The position numbers and the translations under genes were made by a program. This document shows, in pieces, positions 46,933 to 59,000 of a DNA stretch of 64,000 nucleotides (positions are counted from its first letter, which is position 1; the number at the start of each line of letters is the position of its first letter). The DNA is from Quercus robur (taxonomy: Eukaryota > Streptophyta > Magnoliopsida > Fagales > Fagaceae), in the NCBI RefSeq assembly GCF_932294415.1, contig NC_065539.1, forward strand, positions 51,231,501 to 51,295,500. The letters run 5' to 3'. The notes beneath the pieces were generated by a model. It saw only the letters and a program-made list of their open reading frames with translations. It ran no database searches and was not told the DNA's origin.

Positions 46933-49900
46933 AAACTCTTTTCTTTTTCTCTTTTTGAAAAAGGCAACATAATATGAACGTAGTTTTGATTTATAGTTTC
47001 TTTACGAGTTATGGTAACTTTTCTTGTTTGTAACTCTTACACATCAAATTCTGGTGGCAGGGAACCTGACTTAAGGCATGTTGCATCAGACTTGCTTCAG
47101 GTAATTCTATAGAGATGTCCTTATGAATAGTTAATATATTAAGCAGAATTCACTCAAGCATCATGGATAAATACATGCCTAAATAAATAAGTGTGCATGT
47201 GTGAACTATTGCGGGTTTTGCCTTTGTGTTTGATTATTATTGTTGTTAATATATTTACATGCACACAGACAAACAAGCATTTACTTATAAAACCATTTTT
47301 GCTCATCTGCAGCATCCATTTGTCACTGGAGATTATTGGGAATCTCATCCAATTAGCACTTCAGTTATGGTCAGTATAATTGCAGTAAGATATATTTATT
47401 AGAATTTGTATTCTTTTAATTAACTTATCCCATACTTCAATTCTTTTTACTTCAGGAATCCGTAAGCAATATTGTAACACCTGAGATGAATCTTAAGAAC
47501 TCGTAAGTGTGTTAATTTGATGGTTGTGGAACATTGGATGAATTTCAATTATTGGTTGTTACAAATGTTGACTATGGAAACTTTACTTCTGGGTTTAGCT
47601 TGAACCATGTGATCAGAATGTCAACCTGCACAGGCTTAAAGGATGTCTGTGAAATGGATAGCCTGAGGATCTCAACTGTATATCCCCAAAATTCCTTAAA
47701 CTTAAATGTGAGATCTTGGGGATTGAGCAATCCTGATGATGACATGTGTCAGATAGATGATAAAGATGACCTGATGGTTGGTGCATCAGTAAAGCTCAAA
47801 TCCATCATAGTGTCTGATGATTTAAATAAGGTAAAGAAGTGTTATCATGTCCTTTGTGTAGTTTAGATGGTTATAATTAACTTCAATAACAATGGGCAGA
47901 CCTCTTTCATTTGAACTAGAGTTTTAATCCTATGTGTGAGCCTACTGATGACTGGCCCTGCAAGTTTGATGGAAGTCTAGAGTCAGAGAGAAGTGGAATA
48001 GACTTGTCTCCCGGTCAAACAATCCAGAATGCTGCTGGCAGCCCTGGAGTACCAGGTAAGGGGGAGAATGACTTCACATTTCCGTGTGGGCCAACAGGAG
48101 CTGAGGATGATGATGAAGTTACAGAATCAAAAATCAGAGCCTTCCTGGATGAAAAGGTACCTTGTTTTCAGAGCTCTTTCTTTTGTGAATGACTGAGACA
48201 TCATTGTTTTATTCTCTTATAATTCATGAGTGTGAAATTTTTATTATAGAAATATGATACAAACTTGTTTTATAAAACTACATTAGGCTTTAGATTTGAA
48301 GAAGCTGCAGACACCTCTATATGAGTTCTACAGCACAATGAATGCAGCTGGTCCTCCTGGTGCAGTTCAAATGGCACAAAGTGAGAATGCTTTGAATATC
48401 TTGAATTTACCTCCTAAAAGCAGGTCCCCCAATCGGACACCTACCAGAAGACTCTCAGTAGTTCATTCTACCAATAATGCAAGACCTGGGAATCATGCGA
48501 AAAATGAATCAAATGCTAGTGGTTTACATGACCGAGCTCTACAGGAAATTCAGCCACCTCAGCAGAGTGAATGGAAAGGGCTTCTTCTTGATTCTCAGCA
48601 GGAGTCATTCAATCCAAGGTTCTGTATCTTCTTTTACCTTATGCTTCCTTACAGAATTGGGTTATCCCCATCTTGTGACCGGGGATTGGAAATGTTTTAC
48701 TTGCAGTGATAGCTTCTCTGAGAGACAAAGGAAATGGAAAGAAGAGCTTGATGAAGAGCTTAAGAGGAACCGAGGCAAGTTTACTTTTTCTGCATATGAT
48801 TTGAATCTGAACTGCAGTCTATTTTATGTTTCTGTTGGACCCACTGATCTTGAGGATCACTCTTGTGGTCAACTTTCAAATTAACCACACTGTATTCTAG
48901 GTACTGATGTGTACAAATTTCATTAAGTTTATGTCTATGGAGATAGTGTCTAAAAGATGCATTAGCCCTTTCTTTGATCCTTGGTCAGGCCCTGTTTAAA
49001 TTATGAGAGAGCCCCTCTTATGGGTCACTGAAAGCTTAATTATAATAAAGAAAACTCCGTTTACCCAATGATACTTTTGAGCTTAAATGGTTTTGAGATT
49101 TGTTGTCCTATGTGATTTGGACAATTTGAATTGAAACTGTTGTTGTCCTTGTATTGATGTTTCAAAAGTGCACTTAGGCTTTTTTTTTCCAATTGATGGT
49201 CCTCACTCCTCAGGATTTAGGGCCACCCTCCAGAAAATTTGGGATTCTTGTGAGTGGAAAGGGGAGGGTGTTGCATTGAGCAAACTCATCTTCATAGATC
49301 TGATTTCCAATTCCTATTTCTCTCCATGTGGTTCAAACCAATATCATTCTGTTCTTCTAGACTAGGCAATGGGGTATGAAACACTAAAAGTCTGTTGACA
49401 CTTGGCTCAGGTGAGACCTTCATGTGGAAAGTTAGTGTTAATGTGTTTGTGAGCTTAATGTGCATTGCAGCTCAAGCTTTTAGAACTGATGGTTTCTACC
49501 ATGAAAGCCATATAAAAGTAAGGGGTTTTGGTTCATAAACTGGGCCGGTCTGCTTTTGTCTAACACATGATACAATCAATAGGACATTCAAGATAGAAGG
49601 TACTCCATTAGAAAGACAAAATTATAAACATGAATTAAAGGTATCTTGAATATAGTTTGGGAATAATAACTTGTAAGCAAAAGAGACTGAAATTCTATGT
49701 AGAGGTTTCTTACACCAAATAAAAGCCCTGATGCTTGTGGTTTTCATTAGGGGCATGATTTTATCTTGATTAAATTTCGATAAAATTGCAAGATTTTGAG
49801 CATTGTGTTTTCTTGAACCATGACAATATTGGACGTGCATATTGCAGAGATGATGCGCCAGGCAGGTGCAGGAGGGAAGACATCATCTCCAAACAATTGC

Positions 49901-49951
49901 ATTCTTACTCGCCAAAGAGAACGGCTACGTTTTGCATTCTCAGGCAAATGA
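44472..49951 (+). CDS. NPK1: MAPKKK of the NPK1/ANP family
   Basis: Seventeen exons: 44472-44777, 44879-44920, 45080-45145, 45253-45363, 45445-45525, 45616-45693, 45788-45870, 46554-46635, 46754-46854, 47061-47100, 47313-47369, 47456-47502, 47599-47830, 47920-48156, 48287-48618, 48707-48774 and 49848-49951. They join in frame to 688 residues. The N-terminus [15 protein letters not shown] and IGLFSKSP are NPK1-like. The kinase domain has the glycine loop GCGAFG (79-84), the ATP lysine in AVKQ (101), HRDIKGAN (about 198-205), DFG (218-220), the activation segment [12 protein letters not shown] and [12 protein letters not shown]. The C-terminal regulatory half shows [44 protein letters not shown] and AGAGGKT, all NPK1/ANP landmarks. 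Members phosphorylate MAPKKs in cytokinesis and oxidative-stress signalling. Tobacco NPK1 binds a kinesin through its C-terminal part. Intron 16 uses a GC donor. Intron 4 is 81 nt, open and in frame. Intron 9 holds a 24-nt poly-C run. Confidence 0.96.
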
Positions 49952-50998
49952 TACATATATCTCACCTGTATTTATGCCAGTGTTCAATGGAAAAATTTAT
50001 GGATTTCCATTGGGAGTGGTCATGTATGTAATATGAATATTGGTGCAATGGTGTCTAATAATGCATAGTGGTCAACATTGCCAAATCTGCAAGAATAGCC
50101 GGCGCTGCAAGCTTCCAGTGCTGTATCTATCATTCAGCAGAAAATGTCAAATAGACAGGATATTTATACCCCTTTTTTCTTTTTAATTTTTAATTTTACC
50201 CTTCTTTTCTTTAAGTTCATGTATGTTGTTGCGGGATATGAAACATAGTAAATTTGAGTTTTTACTTTATATTCATAATATGTATTTTTTACTACTATTA
50301 TGAGGAAACAGAGGCAATATTGCAGTTTCTACATTACGTTTTAGGAAAATGATCATGTTTATCACTCTCCTGTAATTGTCATGCTTGCAATGCAACGTAG
50401 TTTGTGATGACAATGACATAAAATTCCTCCTAAATGATGTTATCTCTCTCTTTTTTTCAATAATTTTATTTTGTTTTACTTGTTTAATCTTAGATTTTGT
50501 GTGTTTGTGTTGGGGTTGAGGGTTCAGAGCAGGAAAGCTGCTTCCAATAAGTAGGCTGGTTCTGCACATCCTATGCAAATCAATGATGCGAATGCTTTTA
50601 TTAATTGAACTTCCTGAGCATCTCAACAATCATATACAAAGTTAAAAAGCAGGGGTATTTTTATTTTTATTATTTCATTCTTTTAAGATACAATTCAATT
50701 TAGTCAGATGGAGTCAAGAACTGTTTTTTGTTGCAGAGCCAACAACCTTGTCTAGTGAATTTTATGTAAGAGTGATGCTAGGGTATTAATTTTAGTACAT
50801 GAATCTTAGCAATTATTATGTCATCTTTTAATTTTTAAATACAAAACCAGAAAAGAAATTAAGAGATTTATTTATAATGTTATTGTGTGGTATCAAACAC
50901 ACGAGTTAACATTGTATTCTTCAGCAAAAACAAAAACAAAAAAAAAAAAGGTTAACATTTTAGTTTGTAAACATTTTTATACTAAAATTTGTAGAACC

Positions 50999-51035
<37 letters not shown>

Positions 51036-52560
51036 CAGAGCTTCCTTCGGTAAGTTATGATGCAAAGTGAAACTTGCTAGATCTATAAAATTTCAGTGAA
51101 AGAACATTTATGCAATCTCAACAAACTACCTTGGCCATTTTCAGCTACCATTCCCCCCAGATCAAAGGTCCTTATTTTACTCATACTTGCCTGCTTCACA
51201 TCAAAATCCAACTTTTAGAAGGTACCTCTCTCCCTCTCTCACATCTAAAATGATAAATTTTATCTCTATAATTGGTTTGAACTTCCTCCAACCCACTATG
51301 TAGTGGTTAAAAAGACCATCCACGACTACTTAGTTATATGACATTTTTAATAAATTATGTAATTTGTTTAAAATTTAAATAATACACGTGAATAGTCTTA
51401 TAATCGCTATATAGTGAGTTAGAGGAAATTTCTCCAAACTGATTTGAGAAAAACCTTGTCCCATATAAAAAGGAACACTTCTCAACTCATTTTTATTTTT
51501 ATAGTCTATTATGAAAAAACACAAATTCTAGACAACTTAATTGCTTCCATGTCTTTCACCAAATGAGCACCTCAAAGTTGGAAACTTCAAACTTTCCAGA
51601 TATCTTTTTATTTATTTATTTTTAATTTTTTAATGTGAATTTTGAAAATCTTATCATTGAATTTCATGTTCCTTATGTTCATATATAAAATGCATATTAA
51701 ATTTTGTACAAATAGATGTTATTTATTATTCAATTAATAAACTTATTTTTTTATACATAATTTTATATTACAAAAACTTGAAATTTTAATATTTCTTTAA
51801 TGACACAATAATTGATCTTTAATTTTCTTGCAAATTTACAAGAATAGAAGATATAATAAGAATATACAATTCAACTATTAGATTTTCAAAATTCATACAA
51901 AGATATTTGAGGAGTTTGAAGGAATTCTCCAAACTTTGTTCAATTCAAAAGTAAATTTATTTTTCAATTATAATAGTTAGTAATAACAGCCATAAGAGTT
52001 CAGCCAACTTACCCCAAATGATTCAGGTCAGCACATGGCATGAGTGCTCTTTCTAACTAATCTGGAAAACTAATTGGGTAAAATCATAAGATTTGAAATC
52101 TACCAAACAAAACCAGTCCGCCATCTCATAAAAGTAAACTAATATCAAGAGCAACTTATTAAACAAAATGTGTTGGATTAACGCTGTCATAGCGACAAGC
52201 ACAGCATACAATATCCACCTTTCAAAGTTTGTGACTTCAGAAGATGGACCTCTGAAGGTTAAATTCAATACTGCAAGAAAATGAAACAACTTTCGGACAA
52301 ATTTCAGAACCAACAAAATAAAGTTTTTATCTAAAATGAAACTACTTTTAATCAGTATTGCCTTCTCTTCCACCGGTCTTACTACTCTAAGCACGAACTT
52401 CTCTGTTGAGACTGACCAAGTGAGTTGAAGTATTTATTTGGGAGCCCCTCACAGCTGAAGCACTCTGATAAGAGCAGCCCTCACTGACCCTCCACATGCA
52501 AAGCCTTGATACCGTGTACCCTGATAGCCACCCCTGGTGCCTCGTGACTGACCGGTCCAG
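49952..52560. other. 3' region of the MAPKKK gene and intergenic DNA
   Basis: Trailer and AT-rich sequence with an (AT)n tract at 51003-51029. The segment 51640-51910 is an inverted relative of 9195-9410. Two minus-strand open frames of 113 and 67 codons at 52053-52590 abut each other. They have no recognisable family, and I do not call them genes. Confidence 0.4.
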
Positions 52561-52569
52561 TCCCTTGAT

Positions 52570-53015
52570 AGCAAGAGACAACTTGTTCAAGCAGGTGGGG
52601 TCTTCTAGGTGTAGGTTTTACTTGCTAGAGGCAACTCTAAGAGCTCTTCAATAGAAAGATTCCCTACATTATACACACACCTCTTGGGCATTAGCATAAA
52701 ATGATTGCCCGTCAAGGATGAATACCCCTGGATTACCAGGCCAAAGGCAACTCGTCTAGGCGGGTGGGGTCTTATGTGTGTAGGTTTTACTTGCTAGAGG
52801 CGAGTACAAGGGCTCTTCATTAGAAAGATTCCCTAAGTTTTATATATACACACACACAAAGGGGAGGCAAGTCCAAGGTTTCTTCATACATATAAAAAGG
52901 GATTATCAAGCAAGAGGCAACTCATTCGAGCGGGTGGGATTATGCCCATAGGTTTGTTTTACTTGCTAGAGGCAAGTCCAAGGCTCTTCAATAAAAAGAT
53001 ATCCTACATTATCTA
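52570..53015. repeat. Three degenerate ~170-bp repeats
   Basis: The order (A/G)GGCAACT, then GGGTGGGGTCTT, TAGGTTTTACTTGCTAGAGG, then CAAG(G)GCTCTTCA(A/T)TA, and AAAGATTCCCTA recurs at about 52575, 52747 and 52917. Spacers carry (AC)n/(AT)n. The units may be part of an unnamed transposon or a decayed noncoding transcript. Confidence 0.7.
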
Positions 53016-53292
53016 TACTACCATATGGGATCCTCAATTTAAATGCCCAAAATATCCTTAAATTCATCCGTTTTTAAGGCTAAAATCATAAGGTTAGACA
53101 TGTAAAATTAGTAATTTAAAAACTCTTAATTTTTAGCTAAATTAAAAATAAATAAATAAAATAGTTTTTTCTCCCACTCCACATTTCTCAATCAAGTTAG
53201 TTGTCAAGTACTAATACAAGTTCTTCTTTTTGAAAAAATAAAAATAAAAATAAAAAATGCTTTTTTTTCCACAAAAGTATCATTTTTCTTTT

Positions 53293-53460
53293 AGAAATAC
53301 TACGTCCACAACATTTTTACAACAAATCACATGTGGTTAGTTGTTATTAGTTCAAATTTGAAACTAACATTAAGATTACTTTTTTACCCCAACAATAACA
53401 ATCAGTAACAACCTGCCACTTAGGATTTGTTATAAAAATGTTGTGGACATATTATTTCTC
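53293..53460. mobile_element. MITE copy 2 (same family as 24873-25041, inverted)
   Basis: Left arm GAAATACTACGTCCACAACA then TTTTTACAACAAATCAC. Right arm GATTTGTTATAAAAATGTTG then TGGACATATTATTTCTC. The interior GTTCAAATTTGAAACTAA is the reverse complement of the matching word in copy 1. Its target duplication is not clear. Confidence 0.78.
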
Positions 53461-54503
53461 TTTTTTTTATTACAAAACTGTTTTTAACACCTCCACATCA
53501 AGTACTAATATAACTTCTTCTTAAAATAAAAAATAAAATAGAAAATAAATTAAACTGACATGAGTAAACATGTATACCCAAAAAACAAGATATAAAAAAG
53601 CCTCATCAGGCGAAGAGTGTGTGATGCGTGATGAACGATGAGGCATATATATATATATATATATATAAAAGAATCCACATAACATACTCAACTAGATCTT
53701 AAAATAGCCACTAGGCCTATCTATCTAAGTCAGAGCAAAAGAGCATCAAACACTGAAAATCAAAATGACCCTTCACATAGACAAAACCATTTCAATAAAA
53801 ATCCAAAAATCTTCATTACTCTACAAAATCCAGGAAACGTAACCGACAATTCTTTGATCTAAAATTGAAAATAAAAAAGCAAGAGATGAAAAGACATGCA
53901 TAAATATAAGGTTTTGATTTTCCTTCTCTCTCGATCTTCTTTCCTGGAAACCAAACAGAGTCACTATTCCAAATAAACCCTAAGCCAAAGAGAGAGAGTA
54001 CCTGTGTGTTTGTGGTGGTGTACTTGCTTGCTATGCAAGAAAATGGAGAGAGTAGAGTTTAGGTACGTTGGGAAGGGCATTATATTATGTTATTCGGATG
54101 GGCTGGGTTCGTATAGCCCAAAGGCCCAATCTCAAATTTTCTTTATTAATTTTGGGTTTAAATACATTATTAAATTATTATGCTATTACTTGTTTTTTTG
54201 AGAAAAAATTATTATGGGATATTACTTTATTAGCGATTTTAATCATTAAAGTTTAAATTTATTGTTTTTGGTTTTTTAGATGATATGGCCAATTTAAAAA
54301 TTGACATATCATTACTCTATAAGGGCTAAAAGTGATTGTTTTGAATTTCAAAGTTAAAATTGTTCATGAGCTCTAATTTAGGACCAATAATGTATTTTGA
54401 ACTTAATTTTGTTTAATTGTTTTGCACTAAAATGTAACCTAGTGTTGCCATACATGATCATGAAGGATCGGTGATTGTTGTCATGAGTAAACACCTTCCT
54501 CTC
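53461..54503. other. Intergenic DNA; possible minus-strand promoter-proximal sequence near 53900-54060
   Basis: Read on the minus strand, 54060-53900 looks like a plant leader: CTCTACTCTCTCC, CACACAGGTACTCTCTCTC, GGCTTAGGGTTTATTTGG and GATCGAGAGAGAAGG. No coding exon was found downstream of it on that strand, so no gene is called. An (AT)n tract lies at 53647-53667. Confidence 0.3.
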
Positions 54504-54810
54504 CCATTGGGCCCTTTGGAAACTAAAGCAAAGGCTCTTTGCATGGGACGTAGGGGTTAGGGATGTCATTTTTGAAACGGACTCAAGTATTGTTTGTCAT
54601 GCTCTTGAAGAACCCACTGCTACCTCGATTTCTATTTCTAATATAGTCTCAGGAACTTATTTTATATTACAGGAGTTTCGCGCTTTTGAAACGTCACATG
54701 TGAGGAGACAAGTCAATAAACCAGTACATATTTTGGTAACCTATGCTAAAGATATTGTTTCTTTTGAATTGTTTGTGATTCAAGATGCTATATTGTTTTC
54801 TTTGAATTAA
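54504..54810 (+). pseudogene. Degenerate RNase H-like (RVT_3) fragment of a LINE-type retroelement
   Basis: The first frame reads PLGPLETKAKALCMGRRG and then stops. One base out, it continues VRDVIFETDSSIVCHALEEP, then SNIVSGTYFILQEFRAFETS, HVRRQVNKPVHILVTYAKDI and a stop at 54808-54810. The EAKAL...VIFETDS...NxxVHxLA order is that of the RNase H-like domain at the C-terminus of plant non-LTR retroelement proteins. A frameshift near 54555 and the missing upstream part show it is dead. The following AATAAAATTCGCTTATTTCT looks like a retroelement 3' tail. Confidence 0.72.
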
Positions 54811-55824
54811 TAAAATTCGCTTATTTCTTATAAAAATAACCTATTTTTCAATTTATTTGCCTCTTTCTTTATTGATTTTGATTTTACTGTTTTTCAGGAA
54901 AATGGAACCCAGCCCAGGGTGATTTGATTTATATACAGTGGATATCGGGCCTAGGCCCAAGGCACAATTCAATTCCAATTTTGGGAAAAATGCAATATGA
55001 CCACTTGAACTTTGTATCAAAATTAAAGTGACCCATATTCGAATTTGAAATTAAAGAACCCTAAGGTTTGAAAAATGACCCAATATAATCCATCATTTGG
55101 CTAGACAAGCCAAACGTGTAATTGATACGGAAGAATAGCCAGTCCCACAATTGTTCATAAGCATTTAACTATGGATGCATTGCAAATTTAATCGTAAAAC
55201 TCTACCACATTTCATATAATATAAAATAGGATTATAAATTATAGGGTTTAATTTGTTAGGTTTAAAATTATAGGGATTAATTTGAAATTATGAGTTATAA
55301 AATTTGGGGAATCAACTTCTGTTGGAGCATTTTAATATTAAATGATATTTTAATATTTTAATGAATAATAAATTGGCAAGTTTACTGAAAAAGATATGGG
55401 ATTTAAAGTTTTTAATGGAGTAAATCAGGAGTTAATATGGTATTAAATTTGGAATCTCATATTAATAAGGAGAGAGGGTTCTTATTAATTTATAAATGTG
55501 GAAATTTAAGTGTAATGTAGGAGAAATTATTATTTATATGCAAATGTGACGTCACCTAATAGTTTTTTATTTTTGTATTGATTTGGATTTTTTTTTTTTT
55601 TTTTTTTTTTTTGAGAATCTATTGATTAGGAATTTGATCCACGCATTTGCATAAATGACATTATTTTATTGTTTGGGAGTGGACCTAATAATTTATTTGT
55701 AATGTACGAGGAATTGGGTTAAGTGCAAAGGGGAAGGTGAAAGGAAGAAGTTTGGTTCGTGCCCTCTTGGATCCTACTACTTGACACATAGCCCATTAAG
55801 GGAGAAAAAAAATCCTTAGAACAC
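54811..55824. other. Intergenic AT-rich DNA, no gene
   Basis: Contains a GGGCCTAGGCCCAAGGC patch at 54945-54962, a 23-nt poly-T run near 55590, and otherwise unremarkable AT-rich sequence. Confidence 0.4.
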
Positions 55825-56222
55825 ATTTAACTCCTAGAAAAAATATTGAAATTTTTATTATGTTTCTCTTGTATTATTATTTTTTATTATATTTGCACCA
55901 AAAAAAAATTCTATTACACATAAATTATAAAGAAAGGAAATGAAAATGGTTGCATTATTATAATTAACAATATAAACCTTTTGCTTGGATATATTGTCAA
56001 ATATTTCATTATTTTTCACTAATTTAAGCTCATCCAGGAAAAAAAATCCACGTAACATATGTAACTCCAAGAAAATGTATTGTAATTTTTATTATATTTC
56101 TATTGTATTATTATTTGTTATTATATTTGTACCAATAAAGTTATATTACACATAATTAGAAAGAGAATATAAACCTTTTTTTGAATATGCTGTAAAATAT
56201 TTATTTCACTAATTTCAGCACA
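55825..56222. repeat. Diverged tandem duplication (~230-bp period)
   Basis: AACTCC(T/A)AGAAAA is followed by TTTTTATTAT(G/A)TTTCT(C/A)TTGTA, TTATTATATTTG(C/T)ACCAA and ATTACACATAA, then by a CTTTTTGAATAT(G/A)-like stretch and TTTCACTAATTT. This order occurs from about 55828 and again from about 56060. Confidence 0.6.
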
Positions 56223-59000
56223 TATTTTTTTTTAATATTTTTGATTGCATGTTATTTAAGGGTGTATTTGGTTTGACAGAAATATTTTCAATTGTAAAAC
56301 ATTTTTCTAGTGTAATTATTTTTGAAAAATAAATTATTTTCAAGTGTTTGCTTGTGTTCTTGAAAATACTATGAAAAACATAATTTCTATTACTTTCACG
56401 CGTTTTCTCATCTCCAAACAACATATATAATAAAAAAAGGAAATTGTCAGATTAAAAAAAAATAATGATCAGGGATCAACAATGGCGGCAATTGGCGGTG
56501 ATGGTTGGCTACTAGAGACCGGGGATGTTAGTGAGGGTGGTGGTTGGGTGGTATTTGCTCATTAGTTGAGATATTTGCTCAATTTTCAAACATAGAGGGG
56601 GGAAATCGTTAGTTTTAAAGATAAATAGTGGAATTGTGAACTACCTCAAATATAGAGGGAGAAAAATATTTTTTTTTCCCCAACATTAATATACAAAATT
56701 ATGATTGTTGATAAAAAAAAATTAAATGTATTTGAAAATTCATGAATTTTTTGGTAATAGAATATTAGTTGGAGTAGAATTTTAAATTTCTTACAAAATA
56801 GATAAAAGAGTTTTACCTAAATTAACATATCCTAACAATTGACAAGATAAATAGAATTTTATTTAGAGTAGAATATTTAATTTCTTTATTTTTTTTTGTT
56901 CAATAGATACAGTAGAATTTAAACTTCTAGTGTCCACTTTATGATGATTGTTCTTATCATCAGACTAAGATATATATCAATTGATTTTTGGTGTTGACAG
57001 ACTTTGAGCTTCATATCTCTTATTCGACCATAAGAAACTTTACCAATCGAGCTAACTGAAACCCAATAATTTCTTGAAATTTAGTTGGTGGAGTTTTAGA
57101 TAAAAATAATTATGCTCACAATTAAAAAGGTAAGTTAATTTAATAATTAATGAAAGTGTAGCCACTTATTGTATGGAGAAGATAATCATTTGGCATAATC
57201 ATGGTTTATTAGACTCTACTTTTATTATATAGTATATGACTATATGATATATAATATAATAAATGTAGCTACAAGCCTACAACAACTAGCTCAAAAATGT
57301 AAATATGATACTTGTGTGTATCACTCACTTTTGGGTAAAACTTACCTTAGGTATAGTGCATTAAGTTCTCTAATTAAATTCAAATACCTGGTCAAATTGA
57401 CCAATCTATATATATAGCCAAAACTCAAAGAAAATTCAATTAGATTTTAATTGGATTCTCAATTTTGTGCCACGTGTCCCATTTAATTTTTAATTTTGTG
57501 CCAAATGAATTATTGAGTGTAAAAATCAAAGAGTCCAAATCCAATTAGATTCAAAATTGGTTTTCAATTATAATCTAATTTTACACTAGGTGTCCATCTA
57601 AATTTTTAATTTTTGTAGCAAATGAATTATTGAGTGCAAAAACCGAAAAGTCTAAAATCAATTAAGTTCTAACTCACACACACACACATAATCATTACAT
57701 ATTTTAGAAATGTATGGTTTAAAAAAAATGTAAGCTAATACTATTTATAATTCGAACATCTTCTAAAAAATGTACAATTTGAATCATATAATTATGATTG
57801 TTTGTAATTGTACTCACGCATATGCACGAAATTACACACTACTAAAACATAATTAATGTTGTCTTTTTTAATAACAATATTTAAATTAATCCATTCTTGT
57901 ATTTGATTTTACTAAGAAAATTTAATATACTGCATTTAAAGTATTGTAAATAAGACCTCAAGCTTTTGTAGCCATATTTTAAGGTATCAAGTAGGATTTT
58001 TACAGGAAAAAGTGGAGAAGATATTGGGTTATAAAAGAACGAATAGGGAGCAAACTAGAAGCTGAATGTTTAGCTTTAGCCTACAATTGTTGACTTTTTT
58101 TTTTAGCCTACATAATTGCTTCACATCATCGTACAAAGTTTGAAAATTGTACTAACAAAGAATATCAATTTATCATCCATATTAAAATCAGACTGTCCAA
58201 TTATAGTTCATAAATGAAATGAAGACACCCTCCCAGCGCCAAAAAAAAAAAAAAAAAAATCGTAGTTGATAAATCCTGTTCTCGTACTATGAATCTGTGA
58301 CCGTGAATGTCAATTTATTTTGTTAGGCAGGATCTGATTTGGGATATTCGGATATTTAGGGCCCATTCGGCTTGGATGTTTCCTTTTACATTTCTTGTCT
58401 TGTAGTAAAAGCTTGAATTATAATTATCAAAAATATATAATAATAATAATAAAAGGGTTCAATTATAACCCAAAAAAAATACTCTAATAAGTTTGCCAAT
58501 AGGTCCAATACTCAATAGATCAAGCAAAAAACGTATGATAATCCAAAATGGCAGGATTAGTGATTCTTAAAGTGTGATGATATTCATAAGATTAGATTCA
58601 AAACTTTGAACTAGCATCTTAAGGTTAGTTCAAAAAAAAAAAAAAAAAAGGTTAGTTATAAAAAGTAATAATTTGATGTGTGGAAGATATGAGACCATAC
58701 CTACTTAGAGAAACAGTCAAATATTTAAAAAGATCTAAATATCTTCATTTCTAAATAATAAAAAAATGACTATTGATAATAGTGCAACTATTAGAGCATC
58801 TATTCTTTTCATTTGAGGACCTTTATTTTAACATTAAAATGTCGCATGTGCCTTAATTATGTGCCTCTTTTTTTTTTTTTTTTTTCTTTCGGGGGTTGTG
58901 GTTTTGTATGGATCTCTTTTTTTTTTTTTTTTTTTTTTTTTGTAGCTTTTAATAACAGTGAACATGTTTAAAATTGGGCATTATTAAAAGTCAAAACAGG
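56223..59000. other. Intergenic DNA with decayed repeats, no gene
   Basis: Holds a GGGTGTATTTGGTTTGACAG transposon-end-like word at 56262, a short GGCGG/GGTGGTGG-rich patch at 56485-56560, and a diverged repeat pair at 57430-57660 (AAATGAATTATTGAGTG twice, about 115 bp apart). There are also several long poly-A/T runs (58240, 58630, 58870, 58920). No coding exon recognised. Confidence 0.4.

Noticed and set aside
52053-52590. Two minus-strand open frames as a protein gene
   Set aside because: No recognisable domain, no convincing exon structure, and repeats nearby.
53620-53645. Possible box C/D snoRNA (GTGATGCGTGATGAACGATGA)
   Set aside because: A C-box-like word is present, but no paired CTGA D box at a suitable distance or terminal stem could be found.
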